This document shows positions 21,690 through 31,482 of a stretch of DNA of 51,705 bases, piece by piece (the first letter of the stretch is position 1; each line of letters starts with the position of its first letter). The notes under the pieces are model-generated. The model worked only from the letters and a program-made list of their open reading frames with translations. It ran no database searches and had not been told where the DNA came from. Source of the stretch: Bacteroidota bacterium (lineage in GTDB: Bacteria; Bacteroidota; Rhodothermia; Rhodothermales; UBA10348); contig JAJCYQ010000002.1 in assembly GCA_029262835.1 (NCBI GenBank), forward strand, positions 1 to 51,705. Direction: 5' to 3'. Made by a program: the position numbers and the translations under genes.

Positions 21690-24600
21690 ATGAGTACGAG
21701 TATCCACGATATCCTGGCCGAATTCCGAGATGCAGCGCTCAACAATCGCGAATTGGGCGACAAGTTTGAGCGACTCATATGCCGATATCTGCTACTCGAC
21801 CCGCAATACGCCGAGCGCTTTTCACGGGTATGGCTATGGAATGAGTGGCCGCTCAAGGGCAACGTGGGTGACACTGGAATCGATATCGTGGCAGAGGAGG
21901 AAGCTACAGGAGACCTGGTGGGCATTCAGTGCAAATTTTACCTCCCTGGCCACCAGCTGGTGAAATCAGACATTGACTCCTTCATAGCGACACTTGGCAA
22001 AAAGCAGTTCGCTTCTGGAATCATTGTCTCTACTACGGATAAATGGGGTTCGAATGTTGAGCACACCATTAAGGACCAGAGCAAGCCGATTCAGAAGCTT
22101 CGAGTCCAGGACCTGGACGCATCGCCCATAGACTGGTCTAGCTTTTCACTTGATGCGATCGACAAGCTCAAGCTGAAGAAGAAGCGAGAACCGAGATCTC
22201 ACCAACTGAGGGCTATAGCGGACGTAAAGGATGGGTTCGAAGCGTATGATCGTGGCAAGCTCATCATGGCATGTGGCACCGGAAAGACTTATACGTCGCT
22301 CGCAATAGCTGAAGAGGTCGCACTCGGTGGCAATGTCCTGTTCCTCGTTCCGTCCCTCGCTCTCCTCGCACAGAGCTTGCGCGAGTGGACAGCTTATTCA
22401 AAAAAGCCCATACACGCCCTCGCGGTCTGTTCAGATGCTAACATTGGCCGCTACAAGCGGAAGGAATCGGACGATGCAGAGATCGATGTCTCCGACCTCG
22501 CCTTTCCCGCTACCACAAATACAAAATCCCTCATCCGACAGTGGGAAGCCCTTCAAGGCAAGATCAAAAAGCGTAAACAGTCGAAGGAGAATCGAGGTAC
22601 GGCGGTGGTCTTTTCTACCTACCATTCAATTGCTTCTGTTCACGAAGCTCAGGTGGCTGGTCTTCCCGACTTTGACCTCGTTATCTGCGATGAGGCCCAT
22701 CGTACTACCGGAGTCACCCTTACAGACCAAGATGAATCCCATTTCGTAAAAATCCACGATTCTGACTACATCCGCGCATCAAAGCGTCTGTATATGACCG
22801 CGACGCCACGTGTTTACGGTGACGCAACGAAGTCGAAGGCAGATGATGCGAACGCGGCCCTTTGCTCCATGGATGACGAAACTCTTTATGGTCCTGAGTT
22901 TCATCGTCTTGGTTTTGGTGAGGCCGTTGAGAATTACCTGTTAACTGACTACAAGGTTCTCGTTCTCGCCGTAGACGAAGCATATGCGGCTAAGACGTTT
23001 CAGGCTCAAATCACGGATGCTGACAACTCTCTGAAGCTTGACGACGCGGTTCGAATCACGGGCTGCTGGAATGGTCTGGCAAAGAAACTCGACCACACTA
23101 CAGACGACCAAACGGAATTATACGGCGACACGGCTCCAATGCGTACAGCCGTTGCGTTCTCCAGATCGATCAAGGATTCCAAGGCCTTCTGCGCATACTT
23201 CGAGGATCTCGTGGAGTCTTACAAGGCTGACCATCCAGACGAGGAAAACTTACTCGACGTTCAAACGGACCATGTCGATGGAAGCATGAACGCCATCACC
23301 CGTGCGAGCAAGCTAGACTGGTTAAAGGAACATGGACCTGCGTCTCGTTGCCGCATCCTATCCAACGCCAGGTGTCTCTCTGAGGGGGTGGATGTTCCAA
23401 GCCTCGACGCCGTGATATTTCTGAATCCGCGGAACTCTGTGGTCGATGTCGTTCAGTCCGTTGGTCGAGTCATGCGGAAAGCACCACCAAAGCAATTCGG
23501 ATACATCATTCTCCCAATTGGTATTCCAGCAGGAATGAGTCCTGAGGAGGCCCTCAAAGACAATAAGAAGTACGCCATCGTGTGGCAGGTCCTCCAAGCG
23601 CTACGCTCACATGATGATCGCTTCAATGCCACTATCAACCAGATTGAACTGAACAAGAAAGCACCACCACAGATCGGGATCATTGGGATTGGAGAGGGAA
23701 GCCCTGGAGGGGACGACACCGGTTCAAAATCTGAAGGTGACGGAACGGACAGGCCGCCCACGATTGCGGAGCATACCACTTTTGACTTCTTCCATCAGCT
23801 TGAGGAATGGAAAGATGCTCTCTATGCTCGGATCGTTAAAAAATGCGGCGAACGGCGCTATTGGCACAAATGGGCTGAAGATGTCGCCAAGATTGCCCAG
23901 CGCCACACGGATCGCATTCAACTCCTGCTTGACGACGGAAACCCCGAGCACGTAGAAGCCTTCGACCGGTTCTTCAAGGGTCTTCACCTCAACATTAACC
24001 CGGCCATTTCCCGTGACGAGGCCATTGAGATGCTTTCCCAGCATCTCATAACCAGGCCCGTTTTTGATGCTCTCTTTGCAGACTATGCCTTTTCGGACCA
24101 CAATCCAGTGTCACAAGCTATGCAGTCCATGTTGGACGCACTTAAGGATCAGGCTCTCGAAAAGGAGACGGCCAGTCTTGAGGGTTTCTATGCGTCCGTC
24201 CGAACACGTGTCACTGGAATCGATAATGCAGAAGGAAAACAGGCCGTAATACTGGAGCTCTATGACAAGTTCTTCCAAAGTGCCTTTCCAAAGATGGCCT
24301 CCCGACTGGGAATCGTGTATACGCCAATTGAGGTTGTCGACTTTATCATCCGTTCCGTCGAAGACCTGCTCCGACACGAATTCGACGCATCCCTAAGTGA
24401 CCAAGATGTCCACGTCATAGACCCCTTTACCGGTACCGGAACGTTCATCACTCGTCTCCTGCAGAGCGGCCTGATTCATCCAGAAGACCTCCGCAGAAAG
24501 TACACCAGCGAGCTTCATGCCAACGAGATTGTCCTTCTTGCTTACTATATCGCCGCAGTAAACATCGAGGAGACTTATCACAAACTCCAGCAGGCGTCTC

Positions 24601-26678
24601 AGGACCAAGTACGCTACGACCAGGACAAGAAAGACGAACTGCCCGACTACGTTCCATTCGACGGCATCGTACTTACCGACACGTTTCAGCTAGCTGAGAC
24701 GTCGGAACAGGTCGACATGCACGACATCATGTTCCCAGTGAACAATGAACGAGTCACCCGGCAGAAGCAGGCCCCTATTCGTGTTGTAATTGCCAATCCG
24801 CCCTATTCTGCCCAGCAACAGAGCGAAAATGACTCGAACAAAGGACTTGCGTACGAGACCCTCGACCAGAGAATTCGAGAGACGTACGCAGCAAAGTCCA
24901 ATGCCACGCTGCTCAAGAATCTATACGATTCGTATATCCGAGCCATTCGCTGGGCCAGCGATCGAATCGGTACGCAAGGCGTCATCGGCTTCGTGACCAA
25001 CGGTTCGTTCATCGACAGCAACAATATGGACGGTCTACGTGCATGTCTGATGGACGAATTCACATCGCTCTACGTTTTCAACCTTCGTGGAAATCAGCGG
25101 ACCTCAGGCGAATTGTCCCGGCAAGAGGGAGGTAAAATTTTCGGCTCCGGGTCCCGCACTCCAGTTGCAATCTCCATTCTCGTCCGCAACCCTGCCAAAA
25201 CCACGCCTGCTGAGCTTTTTTACTATGACATCGGTGACTATCTGTCCCGCGAGGAGAAGCTCGGCATCATCGCCGATTTCAAAAGTATCAACGGGCTCCA
25301 TCAAGAGAAAAAATGGCGTAGGATCAAGCCGAATACCGATGCTGACTGGATCAACCAGCGAGACCCTGCTTTCGAGGCGTTCATTCCACTGGGAGACAAG
25401 TCAAGTCCGACCTCACTTACGTTTTTTGAGAATTACTCCCAGGGTGTGCTTACGAGTCGAGATGCATGGTGCTACAATTTCTCGGAAGAGGCTGTCGCTC
25501 AGAATATTCAACGCATGATCGAGTTCTATACAGAGCAAGTCGCTGCCTTCAGACAGAAATTCGGCTCCGAACCCGAACCCCGAAGGAAACGTAAGAAGTT
25601 GGTTGAACGGTTTATCGACACGGATCCCAGGTGCATTTCATGGTCCAGAGCATTAAAGGCAGATCTCAGCCGTTTCAAGCCTCACACTTTCGACACCGAT
25701 GGGCTTCGTACTAGCATATACCGACCCTATACAAAGCAGGTGGTTTACTTCAATCGGGCATTCAACGAGATGGTATACCTGAATCACCAGCTATTTCCAG
25801 AGCCTGAGTCTGACAATCTTGTGGTGATTCTGGACAGTCGCGGATCAACAAAGCCGTTTTCAGCTTGGATTTCCAGATTTCTTCCCGATTACGAGCTGAT
25901 TTCAAAGGGTCAATGCTTCCCGCTTTATCTTTACGAAAAGGTCGAGGTCAACGACGGCGAACTTGAACTCATTTCCGTTGACCGTGACGGTGGCGGTGAG
26001 CTCATCAATGGGTATCGTCGCAAGTCTGGAATTTCCGACGGTATCCTCACCGAGTTTCGCGATGTCTACGGAGACGACGTAGTCAAGGAAGACATCTTCT
26101 ACTACGTTTACGGCATTCTACATACCCCTGAATACCGCGAGCGATTCGCCTCCGATCTCAAAAAAATGCTGCCTCGCATCCCGCTTACCAAGGAACGCAC
26201 CTACTATGAGGCGTTTGTCCAAGCTGGCCGGGACCTTTCGCACTGGCACCTGAACTACGAGACGATCGAGCCACACCCAGATGTAAACGAGCATTCCGAT
26301 CAGTTGGGACTGGACGAATGGGAACTCTACAAGGTGACGAAAATGACCTTCGCCCGCCCGACTGCCTCGCAGAAGGCCGAGGGACAAAAGTGGGACAAGA
26401 CGCGCATCATATATAACGGTAATGTCACCCTCAGCGGCATTCCGCTGAAAGCATACGATTACGTTGTGAACGGAAAGCCAGCACTCGAATGGATCATGGA
26501 GCGCTACCAAGTGACTCGTGACAAGAAGAGCGGCATAATAAATGATCCCAATGATTGGTGCCGAGAGCATGATGATCCCAGGTACATCGTCGACTTGGTC
26601 AAGCGAGTTACGCGTGTATCGATTGAGACCGTGCAGATTGCAAACTCACTCCCGCCTATCAACGAGAGGCAGAGCTGA
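21690..26678 (+). CDS. Type ISP single-polypeptide restriction-modification enzyme
   Basis: About 1662 residues from the chosen ATG (an in-frame ATG 69 bases upstream gives a non-family extension). Domain order is that of LlaGI/LlaBIII-type enzymes. Mrr-like nuclease: GIDIVAEE with Asp65, then IQCKFY with Gln80/Lys82. SF2 helicase-translocase: Walker A MACGTGKT near 193-200, DEAH near 334-337, YMTATPR, SVGRVMRK. Then a coupler, an N6-adenine methyltransferase (motif I DPFTGTGTF near 911, motif IV NPPY near 1035) and a C-terminal target recognition region. All catalytic motifs look intact. Role: one-strand adenine methylation of host sites and translocation-dependent cleavage of unmodified phage DNA. 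Confidence 0.92.
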   Translation: MSTSIHDILAEFRDAALNNRELGDKFERLICRYLLLDPQYAERFSRVWLWNEWPLKGNVGDTGIDIVAEEEATGDLVGIQCKFYLPGHQLVKSDIDSFIATLGKKQFASGIIVSTTDKWGSNVEHTIKDQSKPIQKLRVQDLDASPIDWSSFSLDAIDKLKLKKKREPRSHQLRAIADVKDGFEAYDRGKLIMACGTGKTYTSLAIAEEVALGGNVLFLVPSLALLAQSLREWTAYSKKPIHALAVCSDANIGRYKRKESDDAEIDVSDLAFPATTNTKSLIRQWEALQGKIKKRKQSKENRGTAVVFSTYHSIASVHEAQVAGLPDFDLVICDEAHRTTGVTLTDQDESHFVKIHDSDYIRASKRLYMTATPRVYGDATKSKADDANAALCSMDDETLYGPEFHRLGFGEAVENYLLTDYKVLVLAVDEAYAAKTFQAQITDADNSLKLDDAVRITGCWNGLAKKLDHTTDDQTELYGDTAPMRTAVAFSRSIKDSKAFCAYFEDLVESYKADHPDEENLLDVQTDHVDGSMNAITRASKLDWLKEHGPASRCRILSNARCLSEGVDVPSLDAVIFLNPRNSVVDVVQSVGRVMRKAPPKQFGYIILPIGIPAGMSPEEALKDNKKYAIVWQVLQALRSHDDRFNATINQIELNKKAPPQIGIIGIGEGSPGGDDTGSKSEGDGTDRPPTIAEHTTFDFFHQLEEWKDALYARIVKKCGERRYWHKWAEDVAKIAQRHTDRIQLLLDDGNPEHVEAFDRFFKGLHLNINPAISRDEAIEMLSQHLITRPVFDALFADYAFSDHNPVSQAMQSMLDALKDQALEKETASLEGFYASVRTRVTGIDNAEGKQAVILELYDKFFQSAFPKMASRLGIVYTPIEVVDFIIRSVEDLLRHEFDASLSDQDVHVIDPFTGTGTFITRLLQSGLIHPEDLRRKYTSELHANEIVLLAYYIAAVNIEETYHKLQQASQDQVRYDQDKKDELPDYVPFDGIVLTDTFQLAETSEQVDMHDIMFPVNNERVTRQKQAPIRVVIANPPYSAQQQSENDSNKGLAYETLDQRIRETYAAKSNATLLKNLYDSYIRAIRWASDRIGTQGVIGFVTNGSFIDSNNMDGLRACLMDEFTSLYVFNLRGNQRTSGELSRQEGGKIFGSGSRTPVAISILVRNPAKTTPAELFYYDIGDYLSREEKLGIIADFKSINGLHQEKKWRRIKPNTDADWINQRDPAFEAFIPLGDKSSPTSLTFFENYSQGVLTSRDAWCYNFSEEAVAQNIQRMIEFYTEQVAAFRQKFGSEPEPRRKRKKLVERFIDTDPRCISWSRALKADLSRFKPHTFDTDGLRTSIYRPYTKQVVYFNRAFNEMVYLNHQLFPEPESDNLVVILDSRGSTKPFSAWISRFLPDYELISKGQCFPLYLYEKVEVNDGELELISVDRDGGGELINGYRRKSGISDGILTEFRDVYGDDVVKEDIFYYVYGILHTPEYRERFASDLKKMLPRIPLTKERTYYEAFVQAGRDLSHWHLNYETIEPHPDVNEHSDQLGLDEWELYKVTKMTFARPTASQKAEGQKWDKTRIIYNGNVTLSGIPLKAYDYVVNGKPALEWIMERYQVTRDKKSGIINDPNDWCREHDDPRYIVDLVKRVTRVSIETVQIANSLPPINERQS

Positions 26679-26685
26679 AGGTGTG

Positions 26686-26720
26686 TGCAGGGGCGGACCG
26701 GACATGTGTTCGCCCCTGCA
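26686..26720 (+). terminator. Hairpin terminator after the type ISP gene
   Basis: TGCAGGGGCG (26686-26695) pairs perfectly with CGCCCCTGCA (26711-26720) across a 15-base loop, seven bases after the stop codon. It is GC-rich but lacks a U tract, so intrinsic termination may be partial. Confidence 0.6.
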
Positions 26721-26981
26721 TTCGCCAACAAGGTGGAACCGCGGATTATGGACACGAGACTGGTAGAGAAAGCGCCTTCGTCATGTATCCAAGCGGATGC
26801 ACATGCTGAGGACCTATTTCGGATTGTGATGGGTAAGCCAAGGGCACCCTGGGCGCGATCGCCCAATTCATTTGCCCATTGACGAACGGAACCCGGATCC
26901 CGGGGGACCACAAAGACGCAGTTCTTCCTGCAGCAAAGTCCCACGCGGTAGCTTTCAGGATTGTTGTCGCCTTATTCATGA
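26721..26981. other. Gene-free stretch between RM gene and IS remnant
   Basis: No credible gene on either strand; short frames here have no start context or similarity. Probably decayed flanking sequence of the insertion sequence to its right. Confidence 0.4.
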
Positions 26982-27248
26982 TTATGCAGCCGCCCTTACA
27001 GCGGCTTCCGTGTCGCGTTCGGGGTTCAACCAGACGGCCCCAATGCGCGACCAGTCTCGAGAGCTCCACGTCGCTGACGCAGATCCTGCCGCAGGGAGCA
27101 GCTCGCCCTTTTGCCTCGCCTCACGGCGCCACGCGTACAGCGTCACATCTGCGATTCCTTCTTCGGCTGCCACTTCCTTTACAGAACGGTTCTGCGGTGG
27201 GGTCAGCTTGGCCAGCACGGCCCGTTTGCGCTCATTTGAATATCCCAT
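26982..27248 (-). pseudogene. Truncated IS3-type transposase OrfA
   Basis: Begins MGYSNERKRAVLAKLTPPQN, then SVKEVAAEEGIADVTLYAWR and GELLPAAG, the N-terminal helix-turn-helix region of an IS3-like OrfA transposase. The similarity ends after WSSRD, where the sequence changes to unrelated residues and stops, so the rest of OrfA and all of OrfB are missing. The gene lies about 45 bases from the 3' end of a group II intron read on the same strand. Confidence 0.7.
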
Positions 27249-27292
27249 TGTCGGTTCCTCACCGCCCAGTTAGCTTGAAGATAAGCGAGGCG

Positions 27293-29179
27293 GTCGAGTC
27301 GGCCGAGGGAACTGCCCCCTCGGCCGCTCACAGAACCCGGCGTGAACCTCTCGACTCACCGGGCTCTTGTCGCTCCAACCACAAAGCTCCCACGCCCGCT
27401 CCAATGAGCGAACAGCGATGGCGACTGCCTTTTCTGACGGTCGAGCCACGCATATGCACGGGTTTTGTGCCCACGAAGGCGTTTATGTTTCCTCATTGCC
27501 CAACGAACGATCAAGCTGTCGACGTACTTTGCAAGGGGCTGGAACTCCGAACCCCGGTACTTGCAATAGTACGCCATCCAGCCACGCAGTCGTGGACCTG
27601 TCCAGTCAGCCAACGCTTGAAGATCAAGGTGGCTGTATTGAAACATCCCACTCTCGCGTAGTGTCCGACGCATCGCCGTCAGGGCACTTCGGCTAACTGC
27701 CGGAGTGAAACCCATTCGGATTGTCCCGTCACGGGACTTGAATTGCCGAGGCCTGAACGTATACCCAAGGAAGTCAAACTGGATAGCAGGGTAATCCCGC
27801 CGCCGGTCGCTGTCCTTGCAGTAGACCACCCGAGTCTTTTCCGGATGGAGTTCAAGCCCACACTCCTGAAGCCGAGTTGCAAGATGCTCGCGCATCTGAT
27901 GTGCTTCGGCTTCGCTGAGACAATGGAGAATGCCATCATCAGCGTAGCGGCAGAACCAGACCCCCTGATGGTGGCTGGCCAGCCAGTGATCCAACGCATA
28001 GTGCAGAAACAGATTGGCGAGAAGCGGTGAAAGCGGCCCACCCTGGGGCGTACCCACCGTCCTTTTCACAACTATTCCGTCACTGCGCTGCATCGGAGCT
28101 TTCAACCAGCGTTCCACATGGAGTAGGATCCAACGCTCCTGACAATGATGGCGAACCGCGCGCAGCAGCAGTTCATGGTTGATGTTGTCGAATAGGCCAC
28201 GGATGTCGTACTCAAGCACCCAGTCGCGTTGCCAGCAACGCCGACGAGTGATCCCAAGTGCGTCGTGTGCGGAGCGCCCCGGCCGGTAGCCATAGGAATC
28301 AGGATGAAACACCTTCTCCAGTTCAGGCCCCAGCGCGAGCACCACCGCCGTCTGGGCGATCCGATCGCTTACGGTCGGCACGCCCAGCATCCGTTCTCCA
28401 CCAGACTTCTTCGGTATCGGGACAGCTTTTACCGCAGGTGGAAAATAACTGCCCGATGAAAGCCGATTCCAGATCCGGTAAAGATTCCCATTCCGGTTTT
28501 CATCGAAGTCTTCGATGGAAACTGCATCAACCCCTGATGCACCACGATTCTTTCTCACACGGTGATAGGCTTCCCATATCAACCGCTTAGGAATCACAAA
28601 CGGTTTTGTCGACGTCAAGAGCTCATCCTCCTTCTAGAGTTGGCAATTGGATCGACCAGAGCGACCCGGTCCCTTTGCTCAGCAACCATTACAGCCACTT
28701 CATCGCTACTACGGACCAGTCCGTCCTCGAAACATGCATCGGTACTCTGTGCCTCGTTTTGTTTCACTTGGCAGGCTCCCTTGGCATCACGTTCCGAGTT
28801 CCCGCAGTTCCACCAAAGCGCCTGGATCAAGATCACGCCACCTCTATGCCGGACACCACCCACCCAGTCAACAGGCTCCCGATGGGCTCGTCCCAGAGGT
28901 AGATGTCGCCCCCGGTTTTGATGTCGTCTAATCAGTTTCGACACGTCGATAGTGATTCGTTTGCACTCGTCTTCTTGATCCTTACCTGACACACCACATG
29001 GATGAGCCTTCTCCTCCGACGCTCACGACAACGGTCTTTAGCCAATGCCGCTCGGAGGCGGTTTGAAGCCAGCCCCTGCAGGCAGACTCCGGCGGGTCGG
29101 TCCCGCCATCGCTTCGGCAGCTTCTCATGCTGCCCGATCAGCTCTATGCCGACCGAAGCCACATTGCTGCGGCACACAC
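27293..29179 (-). mobile_element. Group II intron with intron-encoded protein
   Basis: About 1.9 kb on the - strand. The 3' part holds a recognisable domain V hairpin (GAGCCCGGTGAGTCGAGAGG, closing with GCCGGGTTC). A domain VI stem follows (GGCCGAGGG with CCCTCGGCC) and the intron probably ends CTCGAC near 27293. The 5' end is placed at a GTGTG motif near 29177-29179, uncertain by a few bases. Domain I-III RNA should occupy 28640-29179, which has no credible gene; the maturase frame sits in domain IV. It adjoins a truncated IS and a sigma-like gene. Confidence 0.78.
27356..28618 (-). CDS. Group II intron reverse transcriptase/maturase
   Basis: 420 residues. The reverse transcriptase domain spans about 10-290, with GASGVDAVSI, DSYGYRPGRSAHDA, VLEYDIRGLFDNI, TPQGGPLSPLL (190-200) and the catalytic YADD (225-228), all intact. 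The maturase (X) domain is at about 300-400. There is no C-terminal HNH endonuclease, so mobility would depend on priming at the replication fork or other endonuclease-independent routes. The start is TTG at 28616-28618, eight bases after a strong AAGGAGG ribosome binding site (28629-28637 region), which is unusual against SD-poor neighbours and fits an imported element. It splices its host intron and promotes retrohoming. Confidence 0.93.
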   Translation of the reverse strand: MTSTKPFVIPKRLIWEAYHRVRKNRGASGVDAVSIEDFDENRNGNLYRIWNRLSSGSYFPPAVKAVPIPKKSGGERMLGVPTVSDRIAQTAVVLALGPELEKVFHPDSYGYRPGRSAHDALGITRRRCWQRDWVLEYDIRGLFDNINHELLLRAVRHHCQERWILLHVERWLKAPMQRSDGIVVKRTVGTPQGGPLSPLLANLFLHYALDHWLASHHQGVWFCRYADDGILHCLSEAEAHQMREHLATRLQECGLELHPEKTRVVYCKDSDRRRDYPAIQFDFLGYTFRPRQFKSRDGTIRMGFTPAVSRSALTAMRRTLRESGMFQYSHLDLQALADWTGPRLRGWMAYYCKYRGSEFQPLAKYVDSLIVRWAMRKHKRLRGHKTRAYAWLDRQKRQSPSLFAHWSGRGSFVVGATRAR

Positions 29180-29391
29180 ATCTATCCTGACAGTGGGGGC
29201 ACGTGACGCCTTGTTTGCAGCATCGCATCTAGCGGCAACAGCCAATCTGGGTCCTTCGCACGCACGGCAAAATTATTGAAGCAGGAAGCTTCCCTTGAAG
29301 GGTTTTCCACTTTTTCCAGAATTGCTTCGGCGTCATGTCCGCGCGCACCAGTTTCGACGGCAAGGATATATATGACGATGTATACTGAAGA

Positions 29392-29916
29392 ATGAAATCC
29401 GAGGCACCCCAATACACATCTGCCGAAGCCCGCACGGCTCTCGAAGACCTAGCCGATGCTGACTACAACAAACTCATGCTTATCGCAATATCGTGGGTGC
29501 GGAAGAGGATCAGCCAGAACGCATGGACACCGGAAGACCTTCTCCAAGAAGCCTTTAGGAAAACGCTGGATGGGACTCGCGGCTGGAGCAAAGCTGTCAG
29601 CATTATCAAGCATTTGGATGAGGTAATGAGAAGCGAATCGTCACACCTTGCTAAGCAGGCCTCGTACTTCGCACCGCTCGATCATGCTTCTGCTGAGACG
29701 AGTGATGACTCCGACGCTCGCTTAGAGGTGTGCGATGAACTCGATCGCCGATTGGCTCTCTTCAAAGAAGACCATCGAGCGCTTGATCTTCTCCGCCTGA
29801 AAGGCGAGGGCTTTTCTCCATCCGAAGTTCAGCGCAGGCTTGGTATCACTAAAACGGAGTATCAATCTACCACAAAGCGAATAAGACGGCGCCTCACAAG
29901 ACACCTACTCCAATAG
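29392..29916 (+). CDS. Sigma-70-like (ECF-type) transcription factor
   Basis: 174 residues. The N-terminal part (about 25-65) resembles sigma region 2 (WVRKRISQNAWTPEDLLQEA). The C-terminal part (about 118-172) is a region-4-like helix-turn-helix (KGEGFSPSEVQRRLGITKTE, then KRIRRRLTRHLLQ). Between them is an acidic linker. No anti-sigma gene adjoins. It starts a compact run of genes: the XRE gene follows after 12 bases, then ImmA/IrrE and the ubiquitin-like genes. It probably directs or modulates expression of this cassette. Annotation as sigma factor is by motif layout only. Confidence 0.7.
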   Translation: MKSEAPQYTSAEARTALEDLADADYNKLMLIAISWVRKRISQNAWTPEDLLQEAFRKTLDGTRGWSKAVSIIKHLDEVMRSESSHLAKQASYFAPLDHASAETSDDSDARLEVCDELDRRLALFKEDHRALDLLRLKGEGFSPSEVQRRLGITKTEYQSTTKRIRRRLTRHLLQ

Positions 29917-29928
29917 ACCGGGAATCCC

Positions 29929-30465
29929 ATGAGGTCAATTGAACGAGACCAAATCGAAATGAACCAGGCACTCCGCGACATCATCATTGAGTCTTCGGAA
30001 GAAGAAATCCGCGACGCCGTTGCAAGTGCGGGGGGTGACTTTCACGCGTTGGCCTCCCGAGGCCGGGCAGTGGCCGAACGGGCGCTTGCTGAAATCGAGA
30101 GTGAAAGTGCCCAAGATCTGCGCAAGGGGCTTGGTGCGCTCATCTACATGCTTCGCCGCCGCGACGGTATATCAATAGAAGACCTTGGAGCTCAGGCGCG
30201 CGTTGACCCTGGCGAGCTTACGCGGCTTGAGGATGACTACGGGTTTGACCCCAACCCCCGAACGGTTTATCAGCTAGAAAAGCATTTTAAGCTTCCAGAG
30301 CGGAGCCTTGTTCTGCTTTCCGGAGCGGTGAAGGTGGAGAGCGCCGTTCGCTCAGAGGCGGTGCGTTTCGCAGCAAGTTCAGAGAGCATCGTCAAGCTTT
30401 CGCGCGAGGAAAAGCACCTTCTTAATCGATTCGTAAGGTTCCTGCGCGAGCAGACTGACGAATGA
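29929..30465 (+). CDS. XRE-family HTH regulator
   Basis: 178 residues (start at Met1, or Met11 at 29959). The XRE helix-turn-helix lies at about residues 66-125: LGALIYMLRRRDGISIEDLG, then ARVDPGELTRLE. Flanking helices are charged. It overlaps the ImmA/IrrE gene by ATGA (30462-30465). XRE + ImmA/IrrE pairs usually form a repressor and a metallopeptidase that cleaves it on a stress signal; here the pair stands ahead of a ubiquitin-like conjugation operon. Confidence 0.85.
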   Translation: MRSIERDQIEMNQALRDIIIESSEEEIRDAVASAGGDFHALASRGRAVAERALAEIESESAQDLRKGLGALIYMLRRRDGISIEDLGAQARVDPGELTRLEDDYGFDPNPRTVYQLEKHFKLPERSLVLLSGAVKVESAVRSEAVRFAASSESIVKLSREEKHLLNRFVRFLREQTDE

Positions 30466-31385
30466 GAAACGCACCGATCGACCCATTTGCTGCCCAGGAC
30501 ATCCGGGATCAAGTGGACAAGGTTCTTAGCGGGTTGGGAAATCCGGCCCCTCCAGTCGACCTGAGGGAGGTCCGCGAGCTCTTGAAGCTCGACCGCCAGT
30601 TCTACAGTAGTACTAACACGGGTCCGCTTCGCGAGTCAATCAGTGCAGTCAAGATTGGCGCAAAACAGATCGCGAAGCGCCCAACGCTCATCCTTGATGT
30701 GGTGCGCAAGGCCGGTCTTAAGGCGCTTTGGCTTCCTGATCGGCGGAGAATTCTGATTGACGAAGGGATCCCTGACCTCAAGAAGCGCCACACCGAAGCC
30801 CACGAAATCACCCATAGCATAACACCGCACCACCAGCATTTTCTGTTCGGAGATGATGAGGAGACGCTAAGGAGTTCGTGCCACGAGAAGCTTGAGGCCG
30901 AGGCCAACTATGGCTCGGGCCGCCTCTTGTTCTTGGGTGATCGGTTTGAGCAGGAGGCAAGTGAGCTTCCGCGCACCCTGGCCACGGTTAAGCGCTTAGC
31001 GAAAGGCTACGGCAACACGATTACAATGACCCTGTGGCGGCTCGTTGAAGAGGCACACCAAGGAACGCCCATGTTTGGAGTGATCTCTGTTCACCCGATT
31101 CGCCTTGGTCCCGAGTTCGACCCGCGGCTTCCCTGCCGGTACTTTATTGAGTCTCCGGCCTTCAGAGAGCGCTTCGGAAATGTGACAGAGGCCTCCGCTT
31201 TTCAAGCAATTCAGAGATATGCGTCGGGGAGAGCGGGGGGGCCGCTTGGGGTGGGCGAACAGGTCTTTATTGGACAGCGGGGAGAGCGCCATCTGTTTAG
31301 AATGGAGACGTTCTTCAACGGGTACCGGGCGCTGACCCTTGGGACGTATGTAAGGCCGGTCGCCACGGTGGTGGCAGCGTCCTAG
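30462..31385 (+). CDS. ImmA/IrrE family zinc metallopeptidase
   Basis: 307 residues. Zinc-binding HEITH motif in RHTEAHEITHSITPHH (near residues 112-124), and the downstream glutamate-containing helix LEAEANYGSGRLLF that supplies the third ligand in the family. The C-terminal half (about 190-300) is a second, less conserved domain of unknown role. Expected activity: regulated cleavage of the partner XRE protein, relieving repression. Translationally coupled to that gene by a 4-base overlap. A 97-base gap to the ubiquitin-like gene may hold a second promoter. Confidence 0.88.
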   Translation: MRNAPIDPFAAQDIRDQVDKVLSGLGNPAPPVDLREVRELLKLDRQFYSSTNTGPLRESISAVKIGAKQIAKRPTLILDVVRKAGLKALWLPDRRRILIDEGIPDLKKRHTEAHEITHSITPHHQHFLFGDDEETLRSSCHEKLEAEANYGSGRLLFLGDRFEQEASELPRTLATVKRLAKGYGNTITMTLWRLVEEAHQGTPMFGVISVHPIRLGPEFDPRLPCRYFIESPAFRERFGNVTEASAFQAIQRYASGRAGGPLGVGEQVFIGQRGERHLFRMETFFNGYRALTLGTYVRPVATVVAAS

Positions 31386-31482
31386 AAAAATATCACTGGG
31401 CATGTCCGCGGGACTCGAATTCGTTGGCATAGGTAGGTGAGTGGGCACTTCAGTCTGCTCTTTATACATAGATGCTACAGCC
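31386..31482 (+). promoter_or_regulatory. Gap before the ubiquitin-like operon, possible promoter
   Basis: 97 bases separate the regulatory module from the Ubl gene, the only sizeable gap in the cassette. It contains an AT-rich TTTATACATA about 25 bases before the Ubl start that could be a promoter -10/-7 region. Inference only. A GTG at 31441 is in frame but the ATG at 31483 is preferred. Confidence 0.35.

Noticed and set aside
26746-27661. Several + strand frames of 70-260 codons over the IS remnant and intron 3' end
   Set aside because: They are antisense shadows of the transposase fragment and the maturase gene, which have recognisable motifs.
28932-29435. Possible zinc-ribbon transposase N-terminus (VTCPHCQDR) at the intron 5' boundary
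   Set aside because: Only a single CxxC-like patch, split over different frames and reaching into intron domain I; too little to call an IS relic.
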